Positions 34,063 through 42,670 of a DNA stretch of 50,440 nucleotides are shown piece after piece. The position numbers and the translations under genes were made by a program. The notes below the pieces were generated by a model. The model was not told where the DNA came from. It saw only the letters and a list, made by a program, of their open reading frames with translations, and did not search any database. Location: NCBI RefSeq assembly GCF_900163835.1, contig NZ_FUKR01000057.1, positions 1-50,440 of the forward strand, in the 5' to 3' direction. Numbering within the stretch: the stretch's first letter is position 1; each line of letters starts with the position of its first letter. This DNA is from Mycetocola reblochoni REB411 (GTDB taxonomy: Bacteria; Actinomycetota; Actinomycetes; Actinomycetales; Microbacteriaceae).

Positions 34063-34550
34063 GCATCCTGCACACATTGATCTCATCCAGAGCGATGGCA
34101 CTCAGCGCGCTCTATCAAGACACCCCTCTGTGGCCCGAGGGCACCACCTTCACTGATCCCGATATCTGGTGCGGCCCCCAATCGCTGACAGCCCTTGCCG
34201 CAGAACGAGGAACCCCCTGCGTGCTGATCGCACCCAGCGGCACCCGGGTGGAAGGAGACGAGCATCGCACTATCGTCATCGCAACGATCCGTGAATGCGT
34301 CCCACGTGCAGGCAGGGGGCTCCCTACAGAACTTCAGATCGACTGTGACCTCCAAGCGCTGGAAGCCCGTGTGCTTGACTCCCTCCTCCTTAAGAACCCG
34401 AACGCGCATCACCGGAGGACGTGCCTCCTGCGATCCGCTGGCGCACAAGCGACACTCAGGGCGCGACTTCCTCCGTCCGTACGGCCCGGAGACCTTCTCG
34501 CGCTTACCTGCACTGGCACAATCGCCCTCGCGCAAATACGACTCCACTGA
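34059..34550 (+). CDS. hypothetical protein, second of a tandem paralogous pair
   Basis: A 163-residue protein from GTG at 34059 (overlap with previous stop). It aligns with its neighbour over N-terminal TTFTDPDIWCGPQSL, a middle TIVIATIREC strand and the C-terminal GDLLALTCTGTIALAQIR. A short acidic/basic linker separates the halves. Function unknown. The following 34551-34809 region, convergent with the CDF exporter gene, shows no convincing gene. Confidence 0.66.
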   Translation: MSILHTLISSRAMALSALYQDTPLWPEGTTFTDPDIWCGPQSLTALAAERGTPCVLIAPSGTRVEGDEHRTIVIATIRECVPRAGRGLPTELQIDCDLQALEARVLDSLLLKNPNAHHRRTCLLRSAGAQATLRARLPPSVRPGDLLALTCTGTIALAQIRLH

Positions 34551-34809
34551 GCGGGCAATGCCCGTCCCGGATCAGAGGAAGGCGAGAAGCTGACGCGCAG
34601 CGGATACCTCAGTGAGTGGAGGCGTCCGCCCGGCCTCGCATCTCCCGCAACACGCGCCCATCGCAGAATCAGAAGCATCTCGTTCATGGTCTCATGCGCC
34701 ACAGCATGGGAGTCGTCGATCGCAGCTGGAGAGTTACGTATATCGGGCGGCGTGAAACTTTGCGTGCATCCCATATCCGTGCTGGATATCCGGCCGGCGA
34801 GCGAGATGC

Positions 34810-35496
34810 TCAGTGTGTCGCGCAGCATTCATCTGCGCAGTGCGCGGATTCCCGTTCTCCCGTCAGCGCAGCAACCGGCGTCGCACAGCATGCTTCGCCT
34901 CGCCAAGCCTCAATGCCCTCGCGGACGGCGAATCCGGCAATCACGAGCGCGGCGATGGAGTCCGCCCACGCCCATCCGAACAAGCTGTTGAGTACGAGGC
35001 CCACGAGGAGCGCCGCGGACAGGTAGGTGCAGATCAAGGTCTGCTTGGAATCCGCGACAGCGGAGGCGGAACCGAGTTCGCGTCCAGTGCGCCGCTCGAA
35101 CCAGGAAAGGAACGGCATCACCAGGAGACTCAAAGCCGCGATCACGATACCGATGGTGGAATGCTCCGGCTCCCGCATACCGAACAGGGACAGCAGCGCG
35201 TCAACGGTGACGTAGGCGGCGAGCCCGAAGAACGACACCGCGATCACCCGGAGCGCCGTCTTCTCCCGATGCTCAGGGTTCGGGGCCGCGAACTGCCATG
35301 CCACGGCCGCTGCGGAGAGCACTTCCACGATCGAGTCGAGGCCGAAGCCGATCAGCGCCGCCGACGACGCGATCCCGCCCGCGATCAGCGCGACCACCGC
35401 TTCGATCACGTTCCAGGTAATCGTGATCGCGACCACAATCCTGATCCGCCGCCGCAACACGCTCGTGCGTTCGGCGGTCAAAACCGGCGCGGTCAC
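34810..35496 (-). CDS. CDF-family cation efflux protein with Cys-rich tail
   Basis: Cation diffusion facilitator-like exporter, 228 residues, about five to six membrane helices. Candidate metal ligands are Asp54 in GFGLDSIVE, Asp149 in ADSKQT and Asp179 in ADSIAAL, the family-type D/H positions. The C-terminus is short and metal-binding in appearance (EACCATPV and HCADECCATH: five Cys, two His within 26 residues), replacing the usual cytoplasmic domain. Its start overlaps the cmtR stop (ATGA), so it is in the CmtR-controlled unit and likely exports Cd, Pb or Zn. Shorter than typical CDF proteins. Confidence 0.78.
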   Translation of the reverse strand: MTAPVLTAERTSVLRRRIRIVVAITITWNVIEAVVALIAGGIASSAALIGFGLDSIVEVLSAAAVAWQFAAPNPEHREKTALRVIAVSFFGLAAYVTVDALLSLFGMREPEHSTIGIVIAALSLLVMPFLSWFERRTGRELGSASAVADSKQTLICTYLSAALLVGLVLNSLFGWAWADSIAALVIAGFAVREGIEAWRGEACCATPVAALTGERESAHCADECCATH

Positions 35497-35852
35497 TTTT
35501 CAGTCCCTGGAGCGCAGCAGCCCGGAATGGTGCAGGCGGGGTCGAGGCAGGGCGCGTTCTCATCGACCGCGAGCGTCACATCCACCAGCGCCATCAACGC
35601 GGCGGCGAGGTGCGGGTCCGCGATCTCGTAGCGGGTCTGTCGGCCCTCGGGTTCCGCGACGACGATCCCGCACCCGCGCAGGCACGCCAGGTGGTTCGAC
35701 ACGTTTGTGCGCGACAAGCCAAGGTCGCGGGCGAGCTTGGCTGGGTATCCCGGCGCGGTCAGGAGTGAGAGCAGGATGCGGGAGCGGGTCGGGTCGGCCA
35801 TCGCCCGGCCCAGCCGGTTCATCACGTCCACCCGAGGAGCAATAGTCAGCAT
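35493..35852 (-). CDS. cmtR: CmtR-like ArsR/SmtB-family metal sensor (copy 1)
   Basis: Winged-helix metal-responsive repressor, 119 residues. The start MLTIAPRVDVMNRLGRAMADPTRSRI matches CmtR, and the putative ligands Cys57, Cys61 and Cys102 fall at the same numbers as the M. tuberculosis Cd/Pb sensor (recalled); extra Cys occur in the tail (ACTIPGCC). The ATG at 35852 lies in the centre of the palindrome ATAGTCA-N8-TGACTAT; a -10-like TATAGT ends 6 bp before it on this strand, so the mRNA is probably leaderless. A longer upstream ATG is less likely. It sits in an operon with the CDF exporter and is divergent from an ACR3-like gene. Confidence 0.88.
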   Translation of the reverse strand: MLTIAPRVDVMNRLGRAMADPTRSRILLSLLTAPGYPAKLARDLGLSRTNVSNHLACLRGCGIVVAEPEGRQTRYEIADPHLAAALMALVDVTLAVDENAPCLDPACTIPGCCAPGTEK

Positions 35853-35863
35853 ACAGTGACTAT
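35842..35863. promoter_or_regulatory. CmtR operator 1
   Basis: The palindrome ATAGTCA (35842-35848) and TGACTAT (35857-35863) has an 8-bp spacer containing the cmtR start codon. It is repeated exactly, with the same spacing, at 40305-40326. It lies between divergent genes and could control both. Confidence 0.75.
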
Positions 35864-35904
35864 ACATCAGATAATGACCTATTCGGGATGAAAGACTGAG
35901 AGCC

Positions 35905-36900
35905 ATGCGTGCCGGGGTTGAATGGATGGAGCGGTTCCAGGTGCCGCTCTACCTGGCTGCGCTCGTCGTCGGCGTGCTCGCCGGGCTCCTGCTCCCGTCG
36001 GTCGCGCATCCGGCCGAGGTCGCGATCAATCCCGTGCTTGGTCTGCTGCTGTACGCCACCTTCCTCGGAGTGCCGTTTCGACAGATCGGGCAGGCGTTCC
36101 GAGACTGGCGGTTCCTCACCACGGTGCTCGTGATGAACTTCGTCCTCGTGCCCGTCGTGGTGTGGGGGCTCTCGCGGATCGTCGCACACGACCAGGTGAT
36201 CCTTATCGGGGTGCTGTTCGTACTGCTGACGCCGTGCGTGGACTATGTGATCGTGTTCACCGGGATCGCGGGCGGAGCAAAAGGCCGACTCCTTGCTGCG
36301 GCTCCGCTACTGATGCTCGCCCAGATGTCGCCGCTCCCGTTCTACCTCTGGCTCTTCGTCGGAGCCGACTTCGTCGCTACGGTCGACCTCGCCCCGTTCC
36401 TCGAAGCGTTCTTACTACTCATCGCCCTGCCGCTCGCCGCAGCCGTCCTCACCCAGATCGCGGCCGCACGCACCCGCTGGGGCAGAGCGCTCGAAGCCTT
36501 GGCTCTCGGGACGATGGTGCCGCTGATGATGCTCACCCTCATCGTCGTGGTCTCATCCCAGATCGGCGGCGTGAGCGCGAGACTCGACGCACTGCTCCTA
36601 GCGATCCCCGTTTACATCTTCTTCGCCGCCATCATGGTGCCCATCGGCATCCTCGCTGGCAAGGCAGCAAGACTCGACGTGCCTGGAACTCGCGCGGTCG
36701 TGTTCAGCGGTGCGACGCGCAACTCGCTTGTCGTCCTCCCACTTGTGCTTGCTCTCCCCGCCGCCTATCACCTTGCCCCACTGGTCGTGGTGACCCAAAC
36801 CTTGGTCGAACTCATCGTGATGGTGATCTTCGTCCGACTCATCCCACGCTTGCTTCCGCTCCCACGCCACACGCGCGGAAGTGCCGCCAGGATGGGATGA
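35905..36900 (+). CDS. ACR3/bile-acid-symporter-family permease, probable arsenite efflux
   Basis: About ten-helix membrane protein of 331 residues. It contains the family's Pro-Cys motif LLTPCVDYVIVFTGIAGGAKG, a charged segment near the end (TQTLVELIVMVIFVRL) with the Glu expected in the ion path, and NSLVVLPLVLALP. ACR3 proteins expel As(III) by proton antiport. Placement beside a CmtR operator suggests control by metal, which is unusual for an arsenical pump; other oxyanion or organic substrates remain possible. Start ATG at 35905, with an alternative ATG at 35926. Confidence 0.78.
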   Translation: MRAGVEWMERFQVPLYLAALVVGVLAGLLLPSVAHPAEVAINPVLGLLLYATFLGVPFRQIGQAFRDWRFLTTVLVMNFVLVPVVVWGLSRIVAHDQVILIGVLFVLLTPCVDYVIVFTGIAGGAKGRLLAAAPLLMLAQMSPLPFYLWLFVGADFVATVDLAPFLEAFLLLIALPLAAAVLTQIAAARTRWGRALEALALGTMVPLMMLTLIVVVSSQIGGVSARLDALLLAIPVYIFFAAIMVPIGILAGKAARLDVPGTRAVVFSGATRNSLVVLPLVLALPAAYHLAPLVVVTQTLVELIVMVIFVRLIPRLLPLPRHTRGSAARMG

Positions 36901-36938
36901 GAGGGGAAAATCCCCGAACTTCTAGACGTTTGTCTCTA

Positions 36939-36952
36939 GACCCGCATCTTCC
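36939..36952 (+). repeat. 14-bp direct repeat, left copy
   Basis: GACCCGCATCTTCC, identical to 42671-42684. It lies 39 bp after the ACR3-like gene. Confidence 0.55.
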
Positions 36953-37018
36953 AGACTGATCTTCATGCCGCTTAGGTGCGTCTCCCCAGCCTCCAAGCTG
37001 GCCTCGACCACGTTCAGG

Positions 37019-37086
37019 AATCCTGATGGATAATCATGATTCCTGAGGGTTCTGCGGTATTCTTGATGTATGGTCACGATTCGTGA
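37019..37086 (+). repeat. four ATTCNTGA iterons at exact 20-bp spacing
   Basis: AATCCTGA (37019), ATTCCTGA (37039), ATTCTTGA (37059) and ATTCGTGA (37079) repeat every 20 bp; the recombinase ATG at 37099 follows at the same interval. The first two also form the inverted repeat TCAGGAATC/GATTCCTGA. This looks like a binding array for the recombinase or HTH protein. Confidence 0.6.
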
Positions 37087-37098
37087 AGCTGCGGGGCG

Positions 37099-38181
37099 AT
37101 GAAGCTCGCCGTGGTGCGAAGTATCGGGACTGCCAGGGGCTGGCGGTCCGAGGAAGATGCTGCGGACTTCGAGCAGGAGATCATCGACCAGTACGCCCTC
37201 GCGATGGCCGCAGCGGGACTCAGCGACGGCTACATCGCGCAGTCCAGAACGGTCGTCTTCGAGTTCCGCCGCCATCTCGATGCTCCGCTCTGGCAGGCGA
37301 AGCCCTCCGACGCGGACGCTTTCCTGGCCGGGCTGCGCCGGGCAGGGCTTGCCGTCACGACCCGAGCGGGCAAAGCCGGAGCAATTGCGCTGTTCTACGA
37401 CTTCGCCATCGCCCGCTACCAGGGCGACATCAACGCGCTGACCGAGTGGGTGATCGAGCAGCCCGTCGACGAGTACAACCGGCAGTCCGGCGCCTCGCTG
37501 GGCAAGGTGAGAGTGCCGCCATCGGATGCGGAGATCGATCGACTCTTCGGCGGGTGGGCCGCCTCTCTCCAAGACGAGCGGCGCTATCTGCCCGCCGCGA
37601 GGAACTACTTCGCCGCGTCGCTGTGGCGACGCATCGGGGTGCGCATCACCGAGAGCACGAAGCTCGACCTCCGAGATTGGCGACCTGATCTTGGGGCGCT
37701 GGGCAAAGTGCATGTCCGGTTCGGGAAAGGCTCTCGCGGACGCGGGTCGAAGCAACGGCTGGTGCCCGCGATCAACGGCGCGGACAAGCTCATCGACTGG
37801 TGGCTCGGCGATGTGCGACACCGCTTCGGCCCTGATTGGGACAACCCGGACGCCCCGATGATCCCGTCCGAACGGTTCGACCACGAGCTCGGCCGTTCCT
37901 GGCGTGCCAGCGACGACGTGCTCCGACGAGGTCTGCGGCAAGCGACCGAACGGTTCCTGCCGGCCTGGGCCGATGGTCGGATGACGCCGCATGTGCTCCG
38001 GCACTATTGCGCGTCGTCGCTGTATCTGGCGGGCATGGATTTGAAGGCCCTGCAGGAACTGCTGGGCCACCAGTGGCTGTCGACCACGACGCAGTACATC
38101 CACGTCTCCGGCGAGCACGTCGAGGATTCGTGGATGCAGGCGAACCAGCGGCTGGAACACCGATTCGAAAGGATGCAGTGA
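37099..38181 (+). CDS. tyrosine recombinase/integrase
   Basis: Site-specific recombinase of 360 residues. An N-terminal SAM-like DNA-binding domain (about 25-115) is followed by the catalytic domain with Arg182 (GVRITES), Lys210 (RFGKGS), His298 and Arg301 (TPHVLRHY), His324 (LLGHQWLS) and nucleophile Tyr333 (TTQYIHVS). All catalytic residues are present. It is first in a three-gene unit with an HTH protein (4-bp gap) and a Cys-rich protein, and iterons precede it. It probably mobilises the metal-resistance segment that follows. Confidence 0.92.
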   Translation: MKLAVVRSIGTARGWRSEEDAADFEQEIIDQYALAMAAAGLSDGYIAQSRTVVFEFRRHLDAPLWQAKPSDADAFLAGLRRAGLAVTTRAGKAGAIALFYDFAIARYQGDINALTEWVIEQPVDEYNRQSGASLGKVRVPPSDAEIDRLFGGWAASLQDERRYLPAARNYFAASLWRRIGVRITESTKLDLRDWRPDLGALGKVHVRFGKGSRGRGSKQRLVPAINGADKLIDWWLGDVRHRFGPDWDNPDAPMIPSERFDHELGRSWRASDDVLRRGLRQATERFLPAWADGRMTPHVLRHYCASSLYLAGMDLKALQELLGHQWLSTTTQYIHVSGEHVEDSWMQANQRLEHRFERMQ

Positions 38182-38185
38182 CGCA

Positions 38186-38515
38186 ATGAAATGGAATCTG
38201 CGAGTCCAGGCCGCCGAGCGCGGCATCTGGAAGTCGGCGGAGCTGCGGCGGATGCTCTCCGACGCCGGGCTGGAGATCAGCGTCGGCAAGATGTCCGGGC
38301 TGTGGACGGGGACCCCGACCACGATCCGCCTGGACGACCTCGACGTCATCTGCCATGTCCTCGACTGCTCACCGACCGATCTCCTCGTGCCTGAGCCCGA
38401 GAAAGTCCAAGCACGCAAACCCGGCGCCCGGCGGTCGGAAGAAGCCAACGGGAGCACGAATCTCATCGCGCCCCGGTTCGGTCCGAAGCACGACCGGCCC
38501 GCCCCGCCGTTATGA
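38186..38515 (+). CDS. XRE-family helix-turn-helix protein
   Basis: A 109-residue DNA-binding protein. The HTH region (about 10-65) shows ELRRMLSDAGLEISVGKMSGLW, then RLDDLDVICHVLDCSPTDLLV, the typical Cro/C1-like end. The basic C-terminal tail is low-complexity. It lies between two recombination genes, 4 bp after the first and overlapping the next by ATGA, so it is likely a regulator or directionality factor of the element. Confidence 0.82.
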   Translation: MKWNLRVQAAERGIWKSAELRRMLSDAGLEISVGKMSGLWTGTPTTIRLDDLDVICHVLDCSPTDLLVPEPEKVQARKPGARRSEEANGSTNLIAPRFGPKHDRPAPPL

Positions 38516-40308
38516 GCCCCGCACGCGGCCCGAACGGGCCTCTGGGTCCGCCGCTGCCCTGCACGGGCTGCGGGGTCAAGCCGGCCGCGTGGCTCACACC
38601 CCGCATCGACTTCTGCTACGACTGCATCCCCGGTGGCCCGTTCACCCCGCCGCCCTGCAGCAAGTGCGGTTCGAGCGAGTATTACACCCAGGGGCTCTGC
38701 GCCAACTGTCACCCGGGCAGCCCCGGCTACGTCGGCTCCTGCCGCGACTGCCTTGCCTGGGGCGTCTACCGTGGGCGCAACTGGCGCTGCTGGAAGTGCC
38801 GTTGGTGGTTTACGCACTACCCGCAGGGCGAATGCGTCTCCTGTCACCGGCAGGTCACCCTTGGCGAGCAAGGCTACTGCCGGTTGTGCCTGGAAACCGC
38901 CCGCTACCACCAGACGCCCGGACAGCCGCTCGACCTCGACGCGGCCCGCACCTACGGCCAGCAGCTCTTCCTCGCCTCAATGAACGACTCTCGTAGGCCC
39001 GCGGAACTCCACCTGCCGATGGCGATGAGAGTCAGCGAAGCGATCCGCGTCATCAACACGCCACCGCCAGTGGCGGCCAGCTACCAGCCGGTGCTGTTCC
39101 ACATTGACCCTGACCCCGAGCTGCTCCGGCAGTGCTCCAACGAGATCCGGCTGCGCGACATCACCTCCCGCACTGATCACTTCCTCTACGCCCGAGCCGG
39201 CGAGTACGCATGGAGCAAGCGACAGACCAACCAGGTCCGGCGCACCCTGAAAGTCCTGCAGCTCGTGTTCCCCGGCGCGAATCTGCGCTTCCGCGCCTCC
39301 GACATCCTCGCGATGCGCTCCTACGACGACGATGGCAACATCCGCTCCACCATCGAAGTCCTCGAAGACGCAGGTCTCCTCATCGACGATAGGGTGCCGT
39401 CCTTCACCAAGCTCTTCGCACGCAAGACCCAGGCCCTTCCCGAGCCGATGCGATCGCAGCTTGAGCTCTGGCGCGACATCATGGTCGACGGCTCCAAGAC
39501 CCCGCCGCGCCGCCAGCCCCGCGACACGATGACGGTCAAGGGTCAGATGTATGGCATCCTCCCCGCGATCACCCGCTGGGTCGAAGACGGGCGCACCAGC
39601 CTCGTCGGCATCAGCACCGAGGACATCCTCGCCATGCTCCCCGACGATCCCTCGCGCCGTCACACCATGATGCTCGGCTTCCGCACCCTGTTCACGATCC
39701 TGCGCGGCCGCAAACTGGTCTTCCTCGACCCGACGAAAGCGATCCCGCTGCGCGGCCCCAAGCGCAACATGCCGCTGCCGATGGAACCCACCGCGATCCG
39801 CGACGCCCTCACCAACCCCGACCCCGCGATCGCGCTGGCCGTCTCACTCATCGCCTTCCACGCCCTGACCACACAGCAGGTCCAGCACGTCCAGCTCACC
39901 GACATCATCGACGGGCGACTGCGGATGCCCGATGGCCGGTCCATCCCGCTCGCGAAGCCGGTCCGCGTCCGCCTCACTGCCTGGCTCGACCACCGAGCCA
40001 AACGCTGGCCGGAAACGAAGAATCCCTACCTGCTCGTCACCATCCAGACCGCGCCCCGTCTCTCACCGCCCAGCCGGAACTTCCCCTGGAGGAAAGCCGG
40101 TGTCACTGCCCAGGCGCTGCGCACCGACCGGATTCTCTACGAGGTCGAACAGACCGGCGGCGACGTCAGACGCGTCTGCGACCTCTTCGGCATCGGCATC
40201 GAGACCGCGCTGCGCTACTCGGCCACGATCCTCGAACCACCCACCCCAGGCGAACGCGCCCCGACACACACGGGAGAGATCGACAACGAGTCAGCATCCA
40301 CTGTATAG
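38512..40308 (+). CDS. eight-CxxC protein with degenerate tyrosine-recombinase-like C-terminus
   Basis: A 598-residue protein. The first 126 residues hold eight CxxC knuckles at about 17/20, 35/38, 49/52, 63/66, 77/80, 93/96, 108/111 and 123/126, enough for four zinc ribbons. A helical middle follows. The C-terminal 170 residues read like a recombinase fold (HALTTQQVQHVQLTDI, RLRMPDGRSIPLAKP, AQALRTDRILYE, ALRYSATI with Tyr near 573), but the usual first Arg is replaced and the His of HxxR is absent, so strand cleavage is doubtful. It may be an accessory DNA-binding partner of the active recombinase. ATGA overlap with the HTH gene. Confidence 0.72.
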   Translation: MSPARGPNGPLGPPLPCTGCGVKPAAWLTPRIDFCYDCIPGGPFTPPPCSKCGSSEYYTQGLCANCHPGSPGYVGSCRDCLAWGVYRGRNWRCWKCRWWFTHYPQGECVSCHRQVTLGEQGYCRLCLETARYHQTPGQPLDLDAARTYGQQLFLASMNDSRRPAELHLPMAMRVSEAIRVINTPPPVAASYQPVLFHIDPDPELLRQCSNEIRLRDITSRTDHFLYARAGEYAWSKRQTNQVRRTLKVLQLVFPGANLRFRASDILAMRSYDDDGNIRSTIEVLEDAGLLIDDRVPSFTKLFARKTQALPEPMRSQLELWRDIMVDGSKTPPRRQPRDTMTVKGQMYGILPAITRWVEDGRTSLVGISTEDILAMLPDDPSRRHTMMLGFRTLFTILRGRKLVFLDPTKAIPLRGPKRNMPLPMEPTAIRDALTNPDPAIALAVSLIAFHALTTQQVQHVQLTDIIDGRLRMPDGRSIPLAKPVRVRLTAWLDHRAKRWPETKNPYLLVTIQTAPRLSPPSRNFPWRKAGVTAQALRTDRILYEVEQTGGDVRRVCDLFGIGIETALRYSATILEPPTPGERAPTHTGEIDNESASTV

Positions 40309-40326
40309 TCAGTGCATGCTGACTAT
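40305..40326. promoter_or_regulatory. CmtR operator 2
   Basis: ATAGTCA (40305-40311) and TGACTAT (40320-40326) with an 8-bp spacer, identical in arms and spacing to operator 1. The start codon of cmtR copy 2 lies inside the spacer. A -10-like TATAGT (40304-40309) with -35-like GACAAC (16-bp spacer) gives a probable leaderless transcript. Confidence 0.78.
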
Positions 40327-40669
40327 TACTTTGCGTCTCGACGTCATGAACCGGCTCGGCCGGGCGATGGCGGACCCGACGCGCTCCCGGATCCTGATGA
40401 CCCTGCTGGACGGCCCGAGCTACCCGGCGGTGCTCTCACGCGGGCTGGAACTGACCCGCTCGAACGTCTCGAACCATCTGACGTGTCTGCGCGACTGCGG
40501 CATCGTGGTCGCCGAGCCCGAGGGCCGGCAGACGCGCTACGAGATCGCGGACCCGCACCTGACCGCGGCGCTGACAGCGCTCATCGACGTGACGTTGGCC
40601 GTCGATGAGAGCGCCCCGTGCCTGGACTCGGCCTGCACCGTGCCGGGATGCTTCGGGGCGGGCGCGTGA
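40316..40669 (+). CDS. cmtR: CmtR-like ArsR/SmtB-family metal sensor (copy 2)
   Basis: A 117-residue paralogue of the copy at 35493-35852. Cys57, Cys61 and Cys102 are at the same positions, and the DNA-recognition region (LTRSNVSNHLTCLRDCG) is nearly the same. The stop overlaps the ATPase GTG start (GTGA), so it is translationally coupled to the exporter it probably represses. Identical operators imply cross-regulation between the two metal modules. Confidence 0.9.
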   Translation: MLTITLRLDVMNRLGRAMADPTRSRILMTLLDGPSYPAVLSRGLELTRSNVSNHLTCLRDCGIVVAEPEGRQTRYEIADPHLTAALTALIDVTLAVDESAPCLDSACTVPGCFGAGA

Positions 40670-42561
40670 GCGCCGCGTGCGGCTGCGACGAGCCGACCAC
40701 CACCCCGGAAACCGAGGAAGTAGAGCGCCCGTGGTGGCGAGACCGCGGGATCATGGTGCCCGTCTTCTCCGGCGTCGCGTTCGGCACCGGACTGGTCCTG
40801 GAGTGGGCCGGGGCAGAGATCGCGGCTGTGGTGGCGTTCTGGATCGGCCTGCTGCTGGGCGCATCGACGTTCACGCCCGGCGCGATCCGGAACCTCGTCA
40901 CGAAGCGCAAGCTCGGCATCGGCCTGCTGATGACGATCAGCGCCGTCGGCGCGGTGATCCTCGGCTACGTCGAGGAGGCCGCCGCGCTGGCGTTCCTCTA
41001 CTCGATCGCCGAGGCACTGGAGGACAAGGCGATGGACCGTGCCCGCGGCGGACTGCGGGCGCTACTCAAACTCGTCCCGGAGACCGCGACCGTCCGCAGC
41101 AACGGCGCCTCGGTCGAGATCCCGGCGAAAGACCTCACCGTCGGGCAACTCATGCTCGTCCGCCCCGGTGAACGGATCGCGACCGACGGGATCGTCCGGT
41201 CCGGGCGCTCCAGCCTGGACACCTCGGCGATCACCGGAGAGTCGATCCCGGTCGAAGTCGAGCCCGGCGACACGGTGTCGGCCGGGGCGATCAACGCCGC
41301 CGGAGCCTTGGAGATCGAGACGACCGCGGCAGGCACCGACAACTCTCTCACCACGATCGTCGAGCTCGTCGAGCAGGCGCAGGCAGAGAAAGGCGACCGC
41401 GCCCGTCTCGCGGACCGGATCGCCCGCCCGCTGGTGCCCGGCGTGCTCGTGCTCGCCGCCCTCGTCGCACTCATCGGCTCGCTGCTCGGCGATCCGGAAC
41501 TGTGGATCACCCGCGCCCTCGTCGTGCTCGTCGCCGCGTCGCCATGCGCGCTGGCGATCTCCGTGCCGCTCACGGTCGTCGCCGCGATCGGCTCGGCCAG
41601 CCGGTTCGGCGTGATCATCAAATCCGGCGCCGTCTTCGAACGCTTCGGCACCATCCACCACATCGCCGTGGACAAGACCGGCACGCTCACCCGCAACGAA
41701 CCGACAGTCACGGCCGTGCTCACAGCGGACGGCGTGACGGAAGCACAGGCACTTCACTGGGCGGCGGCCCTGGAACAGCACAGCACCCACCCGCTGGCCG
41801 CAGCGATCACCGCCGCAGCACCAGAAGCACCCGCGGCCGAGGACGTAACCGAGCAGGCCGGGCACGGCATCGAAGGCCATCTCAACGGCACGAAGATCAC
41901 CGTCGGCAGCCCTCGCTGGCTCGACCCCGGGACGCTCCGCGACCAGGTCTCGGACCTGGAGGAGCAAGGCATGACGGTCGTTGTCGTGTACCGCGACGGC
42001 GTGCCGGTCGCCGCGATCGGGGTTCGCGACGAGCTGCGCCCCGAGGTCCCCGAGGTCGTGCGCACCCTCACAGCTCAGGGCGTCGGGGTGACCATGCTCA
42101 CCGGCGACAACACCCGCACCGCCCACGCGCTGGCCGCGCAGGCCGGGATCGAGGACGTGCGCGCCGAGCTGCGCCCCGAGGACAAATCCGCCGCGATCTC
42201 CGAACTCGGCAGGACCGGCTCGGTCGCGATGATCGGCGACGGCATCAACGACGCCCCGGCCCTGGCCGCCGCGGACATCGGGATCGCCATGGGAGCGACC
42301 GGCTCGGACGTCGCGATCGAATCCGCCGACGTCGCCTTCACCGGCCACGACTTGCGGTTGCTCCCACGCGCGTTCGCCCACGCCCGCCGCGGCAGGCGCA
42401 TCATCAACCAGAACATCATCCTCTCGCTGCTGATCATCACCGCACTGCTCCCGCTCGCCCTCTTCGGCATCCTCGGACTCGCCGCCGTGGTCCTCGTGCA
42501 CGAGATCGCCGAGGTCCTGGTGATCCTCAACGGGCTCCGCACCGCACGCGGGAAACGCTAG
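40666..42561 (+). CDS. ctpG: CtpG-like P1B-type heavy-metal ATPase
   Basis: Metal-efflux P-type ATPase, 631 residues from GTG at 40666 (GTGA overlap with cmtR). TGES is at 190-193, the membrane metal motif SPC at 292-294, phosphorylation DKTGT at 336-340, the HP nucleotide site in HSTHPL and the hinge GDGINDAPAL. The N-terminus is short with a CGC motif and no full metal-binding domain. The last-helix motif HEIAE suggests substrate specificity like Mtb CtpG, which is also CmtR-controlled; the symbol is assigned on this basis. Cd, Pb or Zn/Co are the likely ions. Confidence 0.88.
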   Translation: MSAACGCDEPTTTPETEEVERPWWRDRGIMVPVFSGVAFGTGLVLEWAGAEIAAVVAFWIGLLLGASTFTPGAIRNLVTKRKLGIGLLMTISAVGAVILGYVEEAAALAFLYSIAEALEDKAMDRARGGLRALLKLVPETATVRSNGASVEIPAKDLTVGQLMLVRPGERIATDGIVRSGRSSLDTSAITGESIPVEVEPGDTVSAGAINAAGALEIETTAAGTDNSLTTIVELVEQAQAEKGDRARLADRIARPLVPGVLVLAALVALIGSLLGDPELWITRALVVLVAASPCALAISVPLTVVAAIGSASRFGVIIKSGAVFERFGTIHHIAVDKTGTLTRNEPTVTAVLTADGVTEAQALHWAAALEQHSTHPLAAAITAAAPEAPAAEDVTEQAGHGIEGHLNGTKITVGSPRWLDPGTLRDQVSDLEEQGMTVVVVYRDGVPVAAIGVRDELRPEVPEVVRTLTAQGVGVTMLTGDNTRTAHALAAQAGIEDVRAELRPEDKSAAISELGRTGSVAMIGDGINDAPALAAADIGIAMGATGSDVAIESADVAFTGHDLRLLPRAFAHARRGRRIINQNIILSLLIITALLPLALFGILGLAAVVLVHEIAEVLVILNGLRTARGKR

Positions 42562-42615
42562 ACACAGAGCCGACCACCGCGCTCCACCACCACATCCGAG
42601 CACCGGCAGAACAGG

Positions 42616-42650
42616 GTGAGGTCGCATCTTCCGTGAAGATGCGACCTCAC
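42616..42650 (+). terminator. hairpin terminator after ctpG
   Basis: A 16-bp perfect stem (42616-42631 and 42635-42650) with a CGT loop. The stem includes CGCATCTTCC, which also occurs in the 14-bp direct repeat beside it and at the left end of the element. Confidence 0.7.
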
Positions 42651-42670
42651 CACCCCGCACAGAGCCCCTC

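Noticed and set aside
41062-42660. 532-residue minus-strand frame opposite the CtpG-like ATPase
   Set aside because: Antisense shadow of a P-type ATPase with intact catalytic motifs.
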